The notes: generated by a model from the letters alone, not told the origin. A DNA stretch of 64,000 bases from Lytechinus pictus (GCF_037042905.1 NC_087247.1:40089920-40153919), one strand, 5' to 3'; positions 50,809 to 62,039 are shown, numbered from the stretch's first letter. A program made the numbers and translations.

Positions 50809-51064
50809 GTACTATAAAGTGAGCCAGACGGACATCCACGACAACCCATTAGCATCGTCATCATCAACCAACCTTGCCTCATCATCGACTGCCCCCGTCT
50901 CAAGCCACATGTGCGAGGAATGCGTCCAACGTCAGCAGCAACACCTTGATGACAGTGGGGGTGCTCAAAGCCACCCTATACCACCTGAAGAACAAATATT
51001 ACTAGCGCCAGCTATAGTTGTTGAATTACCAACGTATGATGAGGCAATTGCTGAAGATAGGTAG
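50809..51064 (+). CDS. Two-pass membrane protein, exon B (alternative or normal C-terminus, LPTY motif)
   Basis: Starts after a T-rich acceptor ending GGACAG and stays open in a single frame, with one base completing a codon, to TAG at 51064 (84 residues after the split codon). It is Ser/Thr-rich (LASSSSTNLASSSTAP), has a CEECVQRQQQH piece and ends VVELPTYDEAIAEDR, where LPTY echoes the PPLY of exon A. Its entry needs a donor leaving two codon bases in exon A. CACAT|GTTAGG at 50364/50365 has that phase and keeps PPLY, giving a predicted 304-residue protein with both motifs, but it is a weak donor. Possible polyadenylation hexamers lie at about 51470 and 52203. Confidence 0.6.
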
Positions 51065-53798
51065 CAGGCAAAGTGTGTTTGGCATTGCTTGTCAGCAGCT
51101 GTAATGAACTATTTCATGATGAAATTTCATGCTAAAGAAACTGAAACTTTAATGAAAATTATAACTGACATGTCAGAAGAATGAAAGTTATAATCCATCA
51201 ATGTATTTATACTTCTCACCATACAATTTAGACCATTACTTCAAGATTGTTAATAACTGTTGTTTATTTATTTCTACCAAACAACTGATATGAGTGAAAA
51301 TAGCATGTACTCCATTCCAAGGGCTAAAAATTGGCTTCCATCATTGAGTCTTTTCTGAACATGATTTTTTTGGAAAAAAATTGTCTTATTTGCATGGTCA
51401 AATTTTAATGATTATATTCTCTTTGTATGCTTATACTACAGCTAGAGCCCCTTTTTCAAATATGACCCTAATAAATAAGTATGCAACTTACGTGTAAGTG
51501 ATAAAATTCATAACGATACAACATTGGTATTCTCATAATGTGATCATAACATAGGATGGGGAAAACCTGTTTATTTCTTAAATATACTTCAAATCGTAAC
51601 TGTTCTTCTACACTCATACTCATCTATCCAAGACAATTCTATATCGTTTAATAAATACCCCAGGTAAAGGGAAAGACCACCCCTGATACCAAAAGTAGAT
51701 TGAGTAAAAAGAGAAAAACCAAACAAGCATAACGATGATAATTTTAAATCAACCTTTTTGTTGGGATGGACTTGTCCTCTTGTATGTCGCATTGGAAGAT
51801 ACGCATGGCTATCTTATGTGATAATTGGTTAGATACGAGTAATAATGTTTTTTTTAAACACATCTATATACAGTATGATATATATGTTACTCTGTTATGA
51901 TTTTTTAATGTCATCTTCCTTTTTTTAGATTTATTATTTCCGCTTGTAGTACTAAGATGTCTTTTTTTCTACCTTGATGCTGCTGAATTGATGCTTGAGG
52001 CTGTTCTATGTTTCAATTTCATATTGTGTCTTTATAAGTATTTCAAAGGAAAATTATCCCAGAGCAATCTGAAGAGAAGTTGAAAATCAAGGATGTGTCT
52101 ACATGTCTAAATGATTGAGGAAAAGGGAACAAGTTATTTGAAGTCCTAACTTATGAATATCTGCAATTCTGAAAATACCTTTTTTTTTAAATTAAGAGAT
52201 TTAATAAAACACATATTTATTATATATGTACAGTACATGAATATTATCTCTGATAACTTATGCAATTGCAAATATTTATTTTAACCATGTCCAATTAATG
52301 TATGTTTGGACAATGTGATGTTCTGCTAGTGTGATTAGCAGATATTCAGAACTCCTATTAGAAATTTGAATTCATTCTCCATGAAATTTTGAGGGCAATG
52401 AAAGATAATTGAATTTCTCTACTTGAAAGTTCAGATCTAAGAAGAAAAAAAAAACATTTAAAGAATGCAGGTGAAAATACAGTACCAACATACGATCCTA
52501 TCCTAACAGGGGATAATTATTCTGATTTCAGATATGTATTAGTTTAGCCATTTTTGTTTTACTATCATAAATATTTCGTTATTTTGTACATGGTGTTTTA
52601 ATTCTTTGCACGCTGAATTAATTTTTGGGGGATAATAATGACAATTGTTTTCATGTTATTTTCTTTAATTCAAGATATCCATATTGCACCAATTATACTT
52701 ATGTAAATGTTATCCAAGAACTACTGCCTTTTATTAGCCTATCTAATTTGTTAGGGAAGAAAACTAATTATTACAATTGTTGAATTTAATTGTACGAATG
52801 TGCAAGATTGCCACATCAGCGCGTAAAGTGTAAAAAAAAAGCTGTTTCAATTTCTGCATGAAGTTGAAATTAGGTGAAATTTGATAAGCAAAAAGAAAAA
52901 AAGTTTCACTACAGATGAAGTTATTTTGGGTCCCAAGAAATTTGACCAGCAAAAAACAAAACAAGGGGGGGTCATTAAAAAATGTTAGCCCTTTGGGTTA
53001 TGTTCATGCACTTTGACACACCTACCAGAATTCCAGGGGGTATTGCCTTTGGAAAATAATGCACGCAGCACCCCCCCTGGAAAATCTTGGGGGTACCACC
53101 CCCACTTCCCACGGCCATGGTGAGATCCAATCTGGGTTAACTAACATCTAAATACTAAGTTTATTATTTGTTGAAATCAGGGTGCATTTGATGAAGAGTT
53201 ACCAAAATAATGGTGATTTTCACCTCATAACTACCATGGTAACAGTACTTGGCAACCAATCAAGGTTTCCATGGCAATTGCCATAATGTTAAAGTTACTG
53301 TAATTGTAGGTTTTTATGAAATGGACCTCTCAAACAGGTGATGTTATAGTCACATTTACCCTGCGGTGCCCTCATGGCGAGTCGAAAATATCTGTGTTAT
53401 TTATCTACATGTAGCTAGTGCAAAAATGTTAGAACGGGCCGTACGGCCACTGCGTGGGAAATGTGATTGCCCCATAAGAAGATATTCATTTACACAAAGT
53501 GAAAGCATGAGCAATATGGGATATCTCTTATAGGAGAAGGACAGTTACTAATCGTGTGTAACATAATTTAAAAACATGTAGAAGTGTCTCTTGAAACAGT
53601 CCCCTGGGATATTATTTCAAATTTATATGTCATTTGCAGGAAGACAGGGTAAGAAAGAGAGGTGGAGGGGACAGAAAGTGAGACTGGAAGGTGAATTTCA
53701 ATTCTTTTTATATTTACATGTATGCTCTTTAAAGGATTCGTCATAATAACCAATTTGTTGGTGAATATTGGTTATTTTGACCAATTGTTTATTAATGT
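51065..53798. other. 3' flank and intergenic DNA
   Basis: 3' UTR-like AT-rich sequence, with a short degraded 'GGACTTGTCC' MITE remnant at about 51655-51782. A G/C-run patch at about 53030-53120 looks like another TE end. No further gene was seen. Confidence 0.5.
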
Positions 53799-54085
53799 GT
53801 CGGGCGTCGTGGTCTAGTGGTTACGACAATCGTCTTTCAATCAGAGGGACGTGGGTTCGAATCCCAGCCATGGCATGTTTTCCTAATTCAGCAAGAAATT
53901 TACCCACATTGTGCTGCACTCGACCCAGGTGAGGTGAATACTGTAGGTACCCGGTAGGATTTATTCCTTGAATGCTTTAGCGCCTATACGGTGGCTCAGC
54001 TGCAGCCGGGGCAATAACATGATACCAAGTATCAAGTGCAGTCGAGTATATGTAATTGTAGTAGCTGTGCTATACAAATGGAACA
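53799..54085 (+). mobile_element. tRNA-derived SINE, copy 2
   Basis: A well-preserved tRNA-related head: A box TGGTCTAGTGG (53810-53820), anticodon loop CTTTCAA consistent with a tRNA-Glu(TTC) origin, and B box GGTTCGAATCC (about 53854-53864). The body is shared with the 42.98-kb copy (CAGCAAGAAATTT, GTGCTGCACTCGACCCAGGT) and ends with GTGCTATACAAATGGAAC. It is inserted in AT-rich intergenic DNA. Confidence 0.9.
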
Positions 54086-54370
54086 TTTATGTTTTTTCCT
54101 TGCCCAGCTTTAGTAATTGGAGCGATAGAGATAAGATGTTTTGTGTAACCTGTATTATAATTATCGATGTGTTTATTTTACACAGAATTTGCAAAGTTTT
54201 CTTGCAAACAAATCAAATAATGATTTTTAACAATTTCATATCTTGATAGAACACTACTAATACTTTTTATTTGTTTAATGTAATAAACAATTTTTTTCTA
54301 TCAAAATGTTTCTGAATAATGGTACATTAATGAAAATGTATCTCTTTGGTAATTAAGTACTAATTTTTAG

Positions 54371-54461
54371 GTCAAAATGATATGTCTATACAATCCCGCA
54401 GCTTTCATGGCATTGTCAGCATTTTCACTTCAAAGAATTGCTAATGTGAAACCGTTGAACG
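54371..54461 (+). CDS. Candidate exon, unidentified
   Basis: 91 nt between TAATTTTTAG and AACG|GTGAGT. One frame is fully open (MICLYNPAAFMALSAFSLQR is read from its first ATG) and leaves one base at the donor. It could be a 5' coding or non-coding exon of the gene whose next exon begins at 57199, but the METPLD frame there starts at its own ATG. The acceptor has a poor pyrimidine tract. Splice signals are seen; function is unknown. Confidence 0.3.
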
Positions 54462-54909
54462 GTGAGTCTCTATTCTTTTTTTTGTTAATGTGTATCAATT
54501 CAAATATAATGTCTGCTGCATAATGTGAACCTTAACACTGTTTCATTCTTTCCATTGATGTAGATGTACATGTATACTGTAGATAGGAATCTTTAAGAGC
54601 ATATTTTTGTGCAATTTTGTAACATAGAGATGCATTAAAAATAAATAAAAAGTCAGTAAAATGTAATGTTATAATCGTTTAAGATATACAGTGCATGGAT
54701 CAACCTTTGTATCATTAATTTTTGGTAGGGGGGGGGGGGTGAAAATGTTTATATGAGGAAGAAGGAGGTGTAGGGGAGATATATTGCTTTCTGAGTGAGA
54801 AAGTATGCAAGAAGTAGAAATCGGGGTATATAAGGAAATGTCGAACAGTAGACCAAGAGCAAAGAATTTGACAAAAAAATATTGATGATATTTTGGAATT
54901 TGATATATC

Positions 54910-55340
54910 ATTAAAGGGCAAGTCCACCCCGCAAAACGTAGATTTGACTGATAAGAAAGGAATCAACCTAGCATAGCGCTAAAAATTTCATCAAAATCGG
55001 ATGCAAAATTAAAAAGTTATGACCTTTTGAAATTTTCCCTTAATTTCGTATAATTATAGTTAAATGCACATCCAGGTTGGTATGCAAATGAGGGAACTGG
55101 TGACATCACAAAATCACTCTTTTATTTTATTATAGGAAATCTGATGAAATATATTAAGTTTTTCCTCATAAAATTGTTTGCATATTGTATTGTGCTGATA
55201 TCTGTTTTGTTAAAAATTGCGAAACTTTGTAACTTTCTAATTTTACATCTGATTTTTATGGAATCTTCAGTATTATGCTTGTTTGAGTTTTCTCTTTTTA
55301 TTCAAATCCACTTTTTGGGAGGATGGATTTGCCCTTTAAT
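54910..55340. mobile_element. 'AAGTCCACCCC' MITE, short subfamily copy
   Basis: ATTAAAGGGCAAGTCCACCC at the left is inverted at the right (GATGGATTTGCCCTTTAAT). The conserved interior includes TTTCATCAAAATCGGATG and TATGCAAATGAG. 431 bp. The open frames inside have no domains. Confidence 0.85.
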
Positions 55341-57198
55341 TTAGATTTTTGAAGAAAAAAAAATTCCTTAGATTTACAGATCAATAAGGAACGAGAGTTT
55401 GTTTTAATAAATGCTTCTACCACTGAACTGTTAGATTGGGTTGGTAGAGAGATGGGTAATAAGATATATATATATAGAGAGAGAGAGAGGGGGGGGGGGG
55501 GAGGCCTATAGTTCCGCTTTATGAATTCAAACGCTACAAAGAATCATGCCCTTTAAAAAAAAATCTCGCAATTCGTGATCGCATTTTTGTTTAGTGGTAG
55601 ACTTACACTTATCTTCTTGAATTCAGTGTTCCTTTTTCAGGTTAGAATATCATCAATATTTAGCTAGCTTGCTAGAATTAAATATATAAGCGCTTCCTTT
55701 TGTATGATTAAGAAATTTCAGATAAATGGTGCAAAACGAAACGGGAGGTGGATACGCAGCAATATAGAATAAAGTTTAAGTTTCGTCGTAAAATCTTTTT
55801 CATTTAGCATGGGAATGTCTCCCCTTTGAGCAGATACTTTGCAAAAAATTGCTTGCTGAAAAGTGGAAGAAATAGCATTGGGGACTTGGAGAGTGACAAT
55901 AGTGTTTACCCGCTCCGAACAGAAGAGCCGAAATTTTGTGTCAAATGAATGTGATTAAACAAAAATATATTTTTTCATATTCGTGTATACTCTATGATAT
56001 TTGGCAAGAATATACGAGTCCTATGACCGGTGAGGAGAAAACGTGTGGGAAACAAAAGGGAAAGGCATTTTAGATATTTTCCCGCACGGAGCGTGGAAGC
56101 AAAATTTTGTATGAGAGTTTAGGTTTTTATTCTTTTGACAAAAAAAAGAAAAACAAAGCTATGCCCTTTTTTTCTTTTTCTCCCTTTGCAGTCCCCTTTC
56201 TTTTTTCTTTTTCTTTTGGGGCGTCGGGGGGGGGGGGTGGGCGAACGCCGGCCCCACCGTCCCCCCCCCCCCTGGCTACGCGCCTGTCGAGTAAGTCTAA
56301 AAGCTATCCTGTAAAATCTCTTCACTTTATGAAATCATTGCAATTCAAGCCTTATTTCAAACAAACAGAACTCTGTTATTTCTTGACCGTTTTCTGTAAT
56401 TCAGGTATCATTTTGTCATAGTTTGACCGAGTAACAGTCATCATATCAACCACTACCGCTACAGTGCATGGGGGATTATCTTCTTCTCTTTCCCTTTTGA
56501 TGGTACAAGGGGAAAGAATTTAAAGAAATAACATTATGGAAATTATGCATAAATATTTAGAGGTAGAGGGGGGGGGGGCTACGTATTTAATATTGCACGC
56601 AGTACTAGTCGCACCTTTGGAAATTCCTGAGTGAAAAGGGATCCATCGATTTTTAACAGGTTGTGAAGATTCGGTGGCGAGGGTTGGAGGTCGTCTTTTT
56701 TCTGTTTTCAGGTAGTTCAATACCCATGAAATTCCGAAACATGCATTTTTTAACAGGGTTGGTTGTACATTTCATGTTAATATTTTATTTTATTCGATTA
56801 CTTTAAGGGAGAAAATCTCGTTTTTAGGCCATAATTTTTATTCAAAACGTTCTTTTTATGGGAATATCTGGATAAAAATAGACCCATGAAATACCGTAGC
56901 ATACCCGGCTTACCAAGAATATCCCTATTTATGAATGGTATGGCCCTACTCAATACACATTCCTTCATTCCTGGCATATTTTCTATCAACTTGTTTGATC
57001 CCCGTTGCGAACTGGCGATTGTTTGTCGCTGCCAAAAATTACAAGCCCATTGTGTAAAGTGAGTTTGGAAAGATCATTCACTGAAACAACTTCTTAACTG
57101 AGCAAAGACGTTCTATAAGATTATTGTCCAGTATTTCTTTTAAGTCAGTGTAGCATCATATAGTTGTTCTTCATATTCTGCCTTTGTTTACTTCTCAG
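55341..57198. other. Intergenic/intronic, TE debris
   Basis: Contains (TA)n/(GA)n with a G14 run (about 55460-55502), a TE terminus with G13 and C12 runs and GGCTACGCGCCTG (56220-56287), and an otherwise featureless AT-rich sequence. No gene seen. Confidence 0.5.
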
Positions 57199-57329
57199 GC
57201 AAGCAGACAGCAGTCTACATTTTCTGTCCGTGTTTAATACGTGCTGCGAGAGCAAATTCTCAATCATGGAGACACCACTTGATGTTCTCTCCCGAGCGGC
57301 TACACTGGTTGAAACAGATCCTAAAGAAG
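57199..57329 (+). CDS. Unidentified gene, first coding exon (METPLDVLSRAATLVETDPKE)
   Basis: The exon follows a good acceptor (TTTACTTCTCAG) and ends at GAAG|GTGAGT. The likely start is the ATG at 57266, giving 21 codons plus one base: METPLDVLSRAATLVETDPK, then E. The frame is open through the whole exon, so a start further upstream is possible. The amphipathic Leu/Val/Ala-rich N-terminus looks like a conserved short helix of a soluble (possibly nuclear) protein, but I do not recognise the family. The one-base exit phase fits the candidate exon at 59010 exactly. Confidence 0.55.
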
Positions 57330-58155
57330 GTGAGTTTCATCATTTATCTTTACTCTCTCAGATCAGAACAATATCCCTATCGAAATATTACTACGCCTCT
57401 ACGGCATACAGACCGTGACACGTAGAGACGTTGTATTATACTACCACTGCACTGGCACTCTTACCAGTATTTCTACATTTAGTGCAGTGGCAACCTGTTA
57501 GCACGTTTTTGCCTCCGAGTCCGACGACGCCGCTCGCGCTCTCTCTAGCACGCCCAGGATGCCGGGATGCACGGGATGTGCGCTGCATCAAATACCGCGT
57601 CGGAAAATCGTCTTTATTCTCGATCGCCAAGCAAGCATCTCTCTATAAATGTGCGGGGGTATCATATTTTCAAATTAACTTCAAGCAAATGAATATAACG
57701 AGGACTATTGACCTATCTTAGTAGTATTAATTTTATTAGAATAACAAACGGGACTGTCAACATGGTCAAAAAAGTTCGGACAGAAATCATGATATTTCAT
57801 CCCACTGCTGCCACCACAAAACACAACTATGCTAATTTGGGTGAAGAAACTATCATAATCCAGCAAAAGCGAACATCTAGGACAAGCATCAATTTAAATC
57901 AAGACCCAGATCGGACCCAAAAGTGAAAATAAATCTTGTACCCCCTCTACGGGATTCCAATCAAAAGCTTATGAATATGAAAATAATAAACATAATATTA
58001 AATAGGCTACAAAATTAGGTTTACAAGCATCACTATGGTCTCTGATATATTGGTTGTTCCGGTGAACTGCGTTGCGCTGGCCGATCCACTCACCAATTAC
58101 AGAGACAGAAGTATAACTCGATCTGTACAGGGACTCGGTGGCCATATGTATACGT

Positions 58156-58887
58156 ATTAAAGGACAAGTCCAGCCCAACAAAAAACTAATTTGAATAAAA
58201 AGAAAAATCCAACAATCGTAACACTTGAAATTTTATCAAAATCGGATGTATAAAAATAAGAAAGTTATGACATTTTAAAGTTTCGTTTAATTTCACAAAA
58301 TAGTTATACGTACATCTTGATCGGTATGCAAATGAGTAGACGGGAATAACCGTCGTTTCTGGGGATTTATTTAACAATTTCTGACATTTTACTATCATCC
58401 CCATTCATGTTGGTGAGTGGAGCCAACGAAGTTCAGCGGAACAACCAAAATACAGAGACTGAAGCTTTTGGTCTAGCAAATGAGGAGACTGATGGCATCA
58501 TCCACTCACTATTTCTATTGTATTTTATTATATGAAATATATTATGTTCTAAATTTCTCATTGTCAAGTGAAACAACGATTAATTTCTCCCTGAGCATGT
58601 GGGATTAGCAGGGTTCAGTTAAGTTGGTCTGTATTGTCAAATCTGTAAAAAATGAAATATTGTCTAATGACTCTAATTCAAATAATAAACAAAAGAAATA
58701 GTGAGTGGGGGACATCATCGACTGTCTGATTTGCATGCCACTGTATCACTGTTTTGTGAAAAATAAGCGAAACTTTAAAATGTCATATTTTATATCCGAT
58801 TTTGATGAAACTTTCAGTGTTATGCTAGTTTGATTTTTCTCTATTTATTCAAATCAACATTTTTCGGGGGTGGACTTGACCTTTAAG
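58156..58887. mobile_element. 'AAGTCCACCCC' MITE, long subfamily copy
   Basis: Begins ATTAAAGGACAAGTCCAGCC and ends GTGGACTTGACCTTTAAG (inverted). It shares TTTTATCAAAATCGGATG, AAAGTTATGACATTTTAAAG and TATGCAAATGAG with the other copies. It is interrupted at 58337-58475 by a second MITE. Confidence 0.85.
58337..58475 (+). mobile_element. 139-bp TAGAC MITE with 9-bp target duplication
   Basis: Starts TAGACGGGAATAACCGTCG and ends GCTTTTGGTCTA (TAGAC / GTCTA termini). It is flanked on both sides by GCAAATGAG (58328-58336 and 58476-58484), a 9-bp direct repeat, with the host MITE sequence continuing on each side. Inverted relatives lie at 45.04 and 46.14 kb. Confidence 0.88.
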
Positions 58888-59009
58888 TTTGGATGAACTA
58901 GGGAAGTGGGAGTTGCGCTACAGCCGAAGTAAGTCACTGTTTTGTTTCCATATTTTGTTTCCTGTCTATCTATATAATCTATGTGTAAAAACTTTATTTC
59001 CTGACATAG

Positions 59010-59094
59010 CAATTAAAGCCCAACAAGAGCCTGACAGAGAAATCACATTAAAAAATAGTAAAGAGTATATGGGAAAGACAAGTAGTGAACCACA
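59010..59094 (+). CDS. Unidentified gene, candidate second coding exon
   Basis: 85 nt between an acceptor (TTATTTCCTGACATAG) and CCACA|GTAAAG. Joined to the one base left by the 57329 donor, the frame reads GCA ATT AAA..., i.e. AIKAQQEPDREITLKNSK, then EYMGKTSSEP, with two bases left at the donor. The compatible phase and hydrophilic, protein-like composition support it as the continuation of METPLD..., but the family is unknown. The DR1 element begins about 60 bp downstream in the next intron. Confidence 0.5.
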
Positions 59095-59153
59095 GTAAAG
59101 GCTTCACTATCCACCATACATGTACAAACACTGAATTAAATTAAAACAATCAT

Positions 59154-60107
59154 TTTTGTCTCACCTGCATAGCAGAGTGAGACTATAGGCGCCGCTTTTC
59201 CGACGGCGGCGGCGGCGGCGTCAACACCAAATCTTAACCTGAGGTTAAGTTTTTGAAATGACAGCATAACTTAGAAAGTATATGGACCTAGTTCATGAAA
59301 CTTGGCCATAAGGTTAATCAAGTATTACTGAACATCCTGCCTGAGTTTCATGTCACATGACCAAGGTCAAAGGTCATTTAGGGTCAATGAACTTAGACCA
59401 TGTTGGGGGAATCAACATCAAAATCTTAACCTAAGGTTAAGTTTTTGAAATGTCATCATAACTTAGAAAATGTATGGACCTAGTTCATGAAACTCATACA
59501 TAAGGTTAATCAAGTATCACTGAACATCCTGCATGAGTTTCACATCACATGACCAAGGTCAAAGGTCATTTAGGGTCAATGAACTTTGGCCGAATTGGGG
59601 TATTTGTTGAATTACAGCCATAAATTTGAAAGTGTGTTGGTCTAGTTCATAAAACTTGGACATAATAGTAATCAAGTATCACTGAACATCCTGTGCGAGT
59701 TTCAGGTCACATGATCAAGGTCAAAGGTCATTTAGGGTCAATGAACTTTGGCCAAATTGGGGTATTTGTTGAATTACAGCCATAAATTTGAAAGTGTGTT
59801 GGTCTAGTTCATAAAACTTGGACATAATAGTAATAAAGTATCACTGAATATCCTGTGCGAGTTTCAGGTCACATGATCAAGGTCAAAGGTCATGTAAGGT
59901 CAAAGAACTTTGGCCACGTTGGGGGTATTTGTTGAATTGCCATCATATCTCTATAAGTGTATTGGTCTAGTTCATAAAACGTGGAAATAAGAGTAACCAA
60001 GTATCACTGAACATCTTGTGCGAGTTATAGTAGTTTTCAAAATCAGCACTGCTGCTATATTGAATCGCGTGATGCAGGTGAGACGGCCAGAGGCATTCCA
60101 CTTGTTG
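59154..60107 (+). mobile_element. DR1-bearing TIR element, copy 2
   Basis: Runs from GTCTCACCTGCATAGCAGAG to GATGCAGGTGAGACGGCC and ...CCACTTGTT. It contains (GGC)n near 59203-59221 and four tandem units with perfect AGGTCAAAGGTCA at 59364-59376, 59556-59568, 59718-59730 and 59880-59892 (spacings 192, 162, 162). Copy 1 at 20.67-21.48 kb is the reverse complement with one 162-bp unit fewer. No coding capacity. Confidence 0.88.
59364..59892 (+). promoter_or_regulatory. Four perfect DR1 nuclear-receptor-type sites
   Basis: AGGTCA-A-AGGTCA, the consensus direct repeat spaced by one for RXR/HNF4/PPAR/COUP-type receptors, repeated once per tandem unit. Sequence matches are exact; binding is not shown. 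Confidence 0.7.
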
Positions 60108-60298
60108 GTAGTTGAGTCCCCCTTGGAACAAATCTCCAATTCCAAGTACCAGTAGATTATCACTACTGGTGTTCTAATTAAATAGCCATCTGAGCTATGA
60201 CTAGATATCATATTGTCCTTTCTCACTTGCTGTATAACTGGCCACCATCAGTGTAAAAACCTGATCAAAGTAAATTCACTGCCATGAAATCCTACCTC

Positions 60299-60395
60299 TA
60301 AAGGACAAGTCCACCCAAACAAAAAGTTGGTTTGAATTAAACGAATAATCAAACAAGCATAACACTGAAAATTTCATCAAAATCAAATTTGTTTT
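60299..60395. mobile_element. 'AAGTCCACCCC' MITE, truncated copy
   Basis: AAAGGACAAGTCCACCC with the first ~95 bp of the family, broken off by the start of another copy. Confidence 0.8.
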
Positions 60396-60398
60396 GCT

Positions 60399-60980
60399 TA
60401 AAGGTCAAGTCCACCCCAGAAAAATGTTGATTTGAATAAATAGAGAAAAGTCAAACTAGCAAAACACTGAAAATTTCATCAAAATCGGATGTAAAATAAG
60501 AAAGTTATGACATTTTAAAGTTTTGCTTATTTTTCACAAAACAGTGATATGTACAACTCAAATGAGACAGTCGATGATGTCCCTTACTATTTCTTTTGTT
60601 TTTTATTGTTTGAATTATACAATATTTCATTTTTTATAGATTTGACAATAAGGACCAACTTGACTGAATCATATAGTATTAATCAATGCTCATTCCACAT
60701 GTTCAGCGAAGAATTAATCGCTGTTTCACTCGGCAATGAGGAAAAAAGTAGAATATTCCCAATTTCATATAATAAAATACAAAAGAAATAGTGAGTGGAT
60801 GACGTCATCAGTCTACTCATTTGCATACCCACCAGGATGTGCATATAACTGTTTTGTGAAATTAAGCAAAATTTTAATATGTCATAACTTTCTTATTTTA
60901 CATCCGATTTTGATGACATTTTCAGTGTAATGCTTGTTGGATTTTCTTTTTTTATTCAAATCAACTTTTTGTTCGGGTGC
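60399..60980. mobile_element. 'AAGTCCACCCC' MITE, long subfamily copy
   Basis: AAAGGTCAAGTCCACCCCAG through TTTCATCAAAATCGGATG, then the inverted right half ending at TTTATTCAAATCAAC near 60963. The expected terminal inverted repeat is replaced by a C19 run. Confidence 0.8.
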
Positions 60981-60998
60981 CCCCCCCCCCCCCCCCCC
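60980..60998. repeat. Poly-C run (C19)
   Basis: The longest C homopolymer in the window, followed by ATCGGCTGGCAA and an A-rich stretch. Confidence 0.9.
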
Positions 60999-61254
60999 AT
61001 CGGCTGGCAAAAAAAAAACATGGGGGAAAAGGAGAAAAAGAGGGAGAAAGGAAGAGAAACGTTGTTGGAAAGAAGAAATTATTGTTAATTATAATTTTAT
61101 ATTATATTATAATTATGTTATGTTATATTACATAGGAAACATTTTTTTTCATAACTTTATGAAACACAATTTGCTCAGGGCCTATGTCTTCATTCCTGGT
61201 GCTCGCATTGTCTGTTTAACGAGATATATAATCCTGCTGTACTAAAACCTCCCA

Positions 61255-61960
61255 TTTTCAAGTTTTTATACACCAAATATATTTCCTCGCACTTCGGGTT
61301 ATTATTGTTTTATGTAGTGACATATGCTTCTTTTTCATGACTGCATAAAGTGATAGCCCCATTTTAGGGTCCTAATATAAAACATTTCCTGTCTGTGCTT
61401 ACGTTCGCGTTAGTGGATTGGTGAAATATGTCTGCTCTTCATGAATTCCTAAAATCAGTCCTTAAAATGTCCCTTTTTCTGATCTGAATATACAAAAAAA
61501 AAAATTCAGCTCACGCTTCGCGCTCGCATCATTTGGTTAGTGAGATGCATATGATAATCATGATTACAATGACTACAAAAAGTGCTTCATGTGTTTAGAT
61601 GTAATTCTAACAAAATCAGCACGCACTTGGCACTCGCATTATATGACTATGGTGAGATATGTATACTCTTAATGGATTTCTTTAAAAAATAGTCCCTAAG
61701 ATATCCCTGTTTGGGGTCAATATACAAAAATTTCAGCTAGCGCTTTGCGCTCGCTTTGTTTAGCGAGACAGGTACATATCATGATAAAAAAAATTGCTTA
61801 TAATGTCCCTTTTTAGGTCTGAATATAAAAAAAAAAAAATCAGCTCGCGCTTCGCGCTCGCATTATTTGATCAGTGAGATACATATTCGTTTAATGGCAC
61901 TGTCCTTCAAATGTTTCTATTAGGTCAGTATACCTGGGAACTGCACGCTTCTTGGGCTCA
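61255..61960. repeat. Tandem ~110-bp units with GCGCTTCGCGCTCGCATTA
   Basis: About six units, each with a self-complementary GCGCTTCGCGC-like core (near 61282, 61404, 61515, 61621, 61740, 61848) followed by TTGG.TAGTGAGAT and ATGTCCCT.TTT-like sequence. The unit seen singly at 36.4 kb is in reverse orientation. Confidence 0.75.
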
Positions 61961-62039
61961 CTAAGTGACTCAAATTTTTTGCTGGTGCCCCCTCAAAGCC
62001 GCGACCCACGGTACGCCACTGTGTACACCCTGGTCAGAG

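Larger units (their letters stand above)
57330..59009 (+). other. Intron of the unidentified METPLD gene
   Basis: Lies between donor GTGAGT and acceptor CTGACATAG. It contains the 'AAGTCCACCCC' MITE copy at 58156-58887 with a nested 139-bp MITE. No other exon signal was found. Confidence 0.45.

Noticed and set aside
53799-53875. Possible tRNA-Glu gene
   Set aside because: A and B boxes are present but the acceptor stem does not pair, and the sequence continues into a SINE body shared with another copy.
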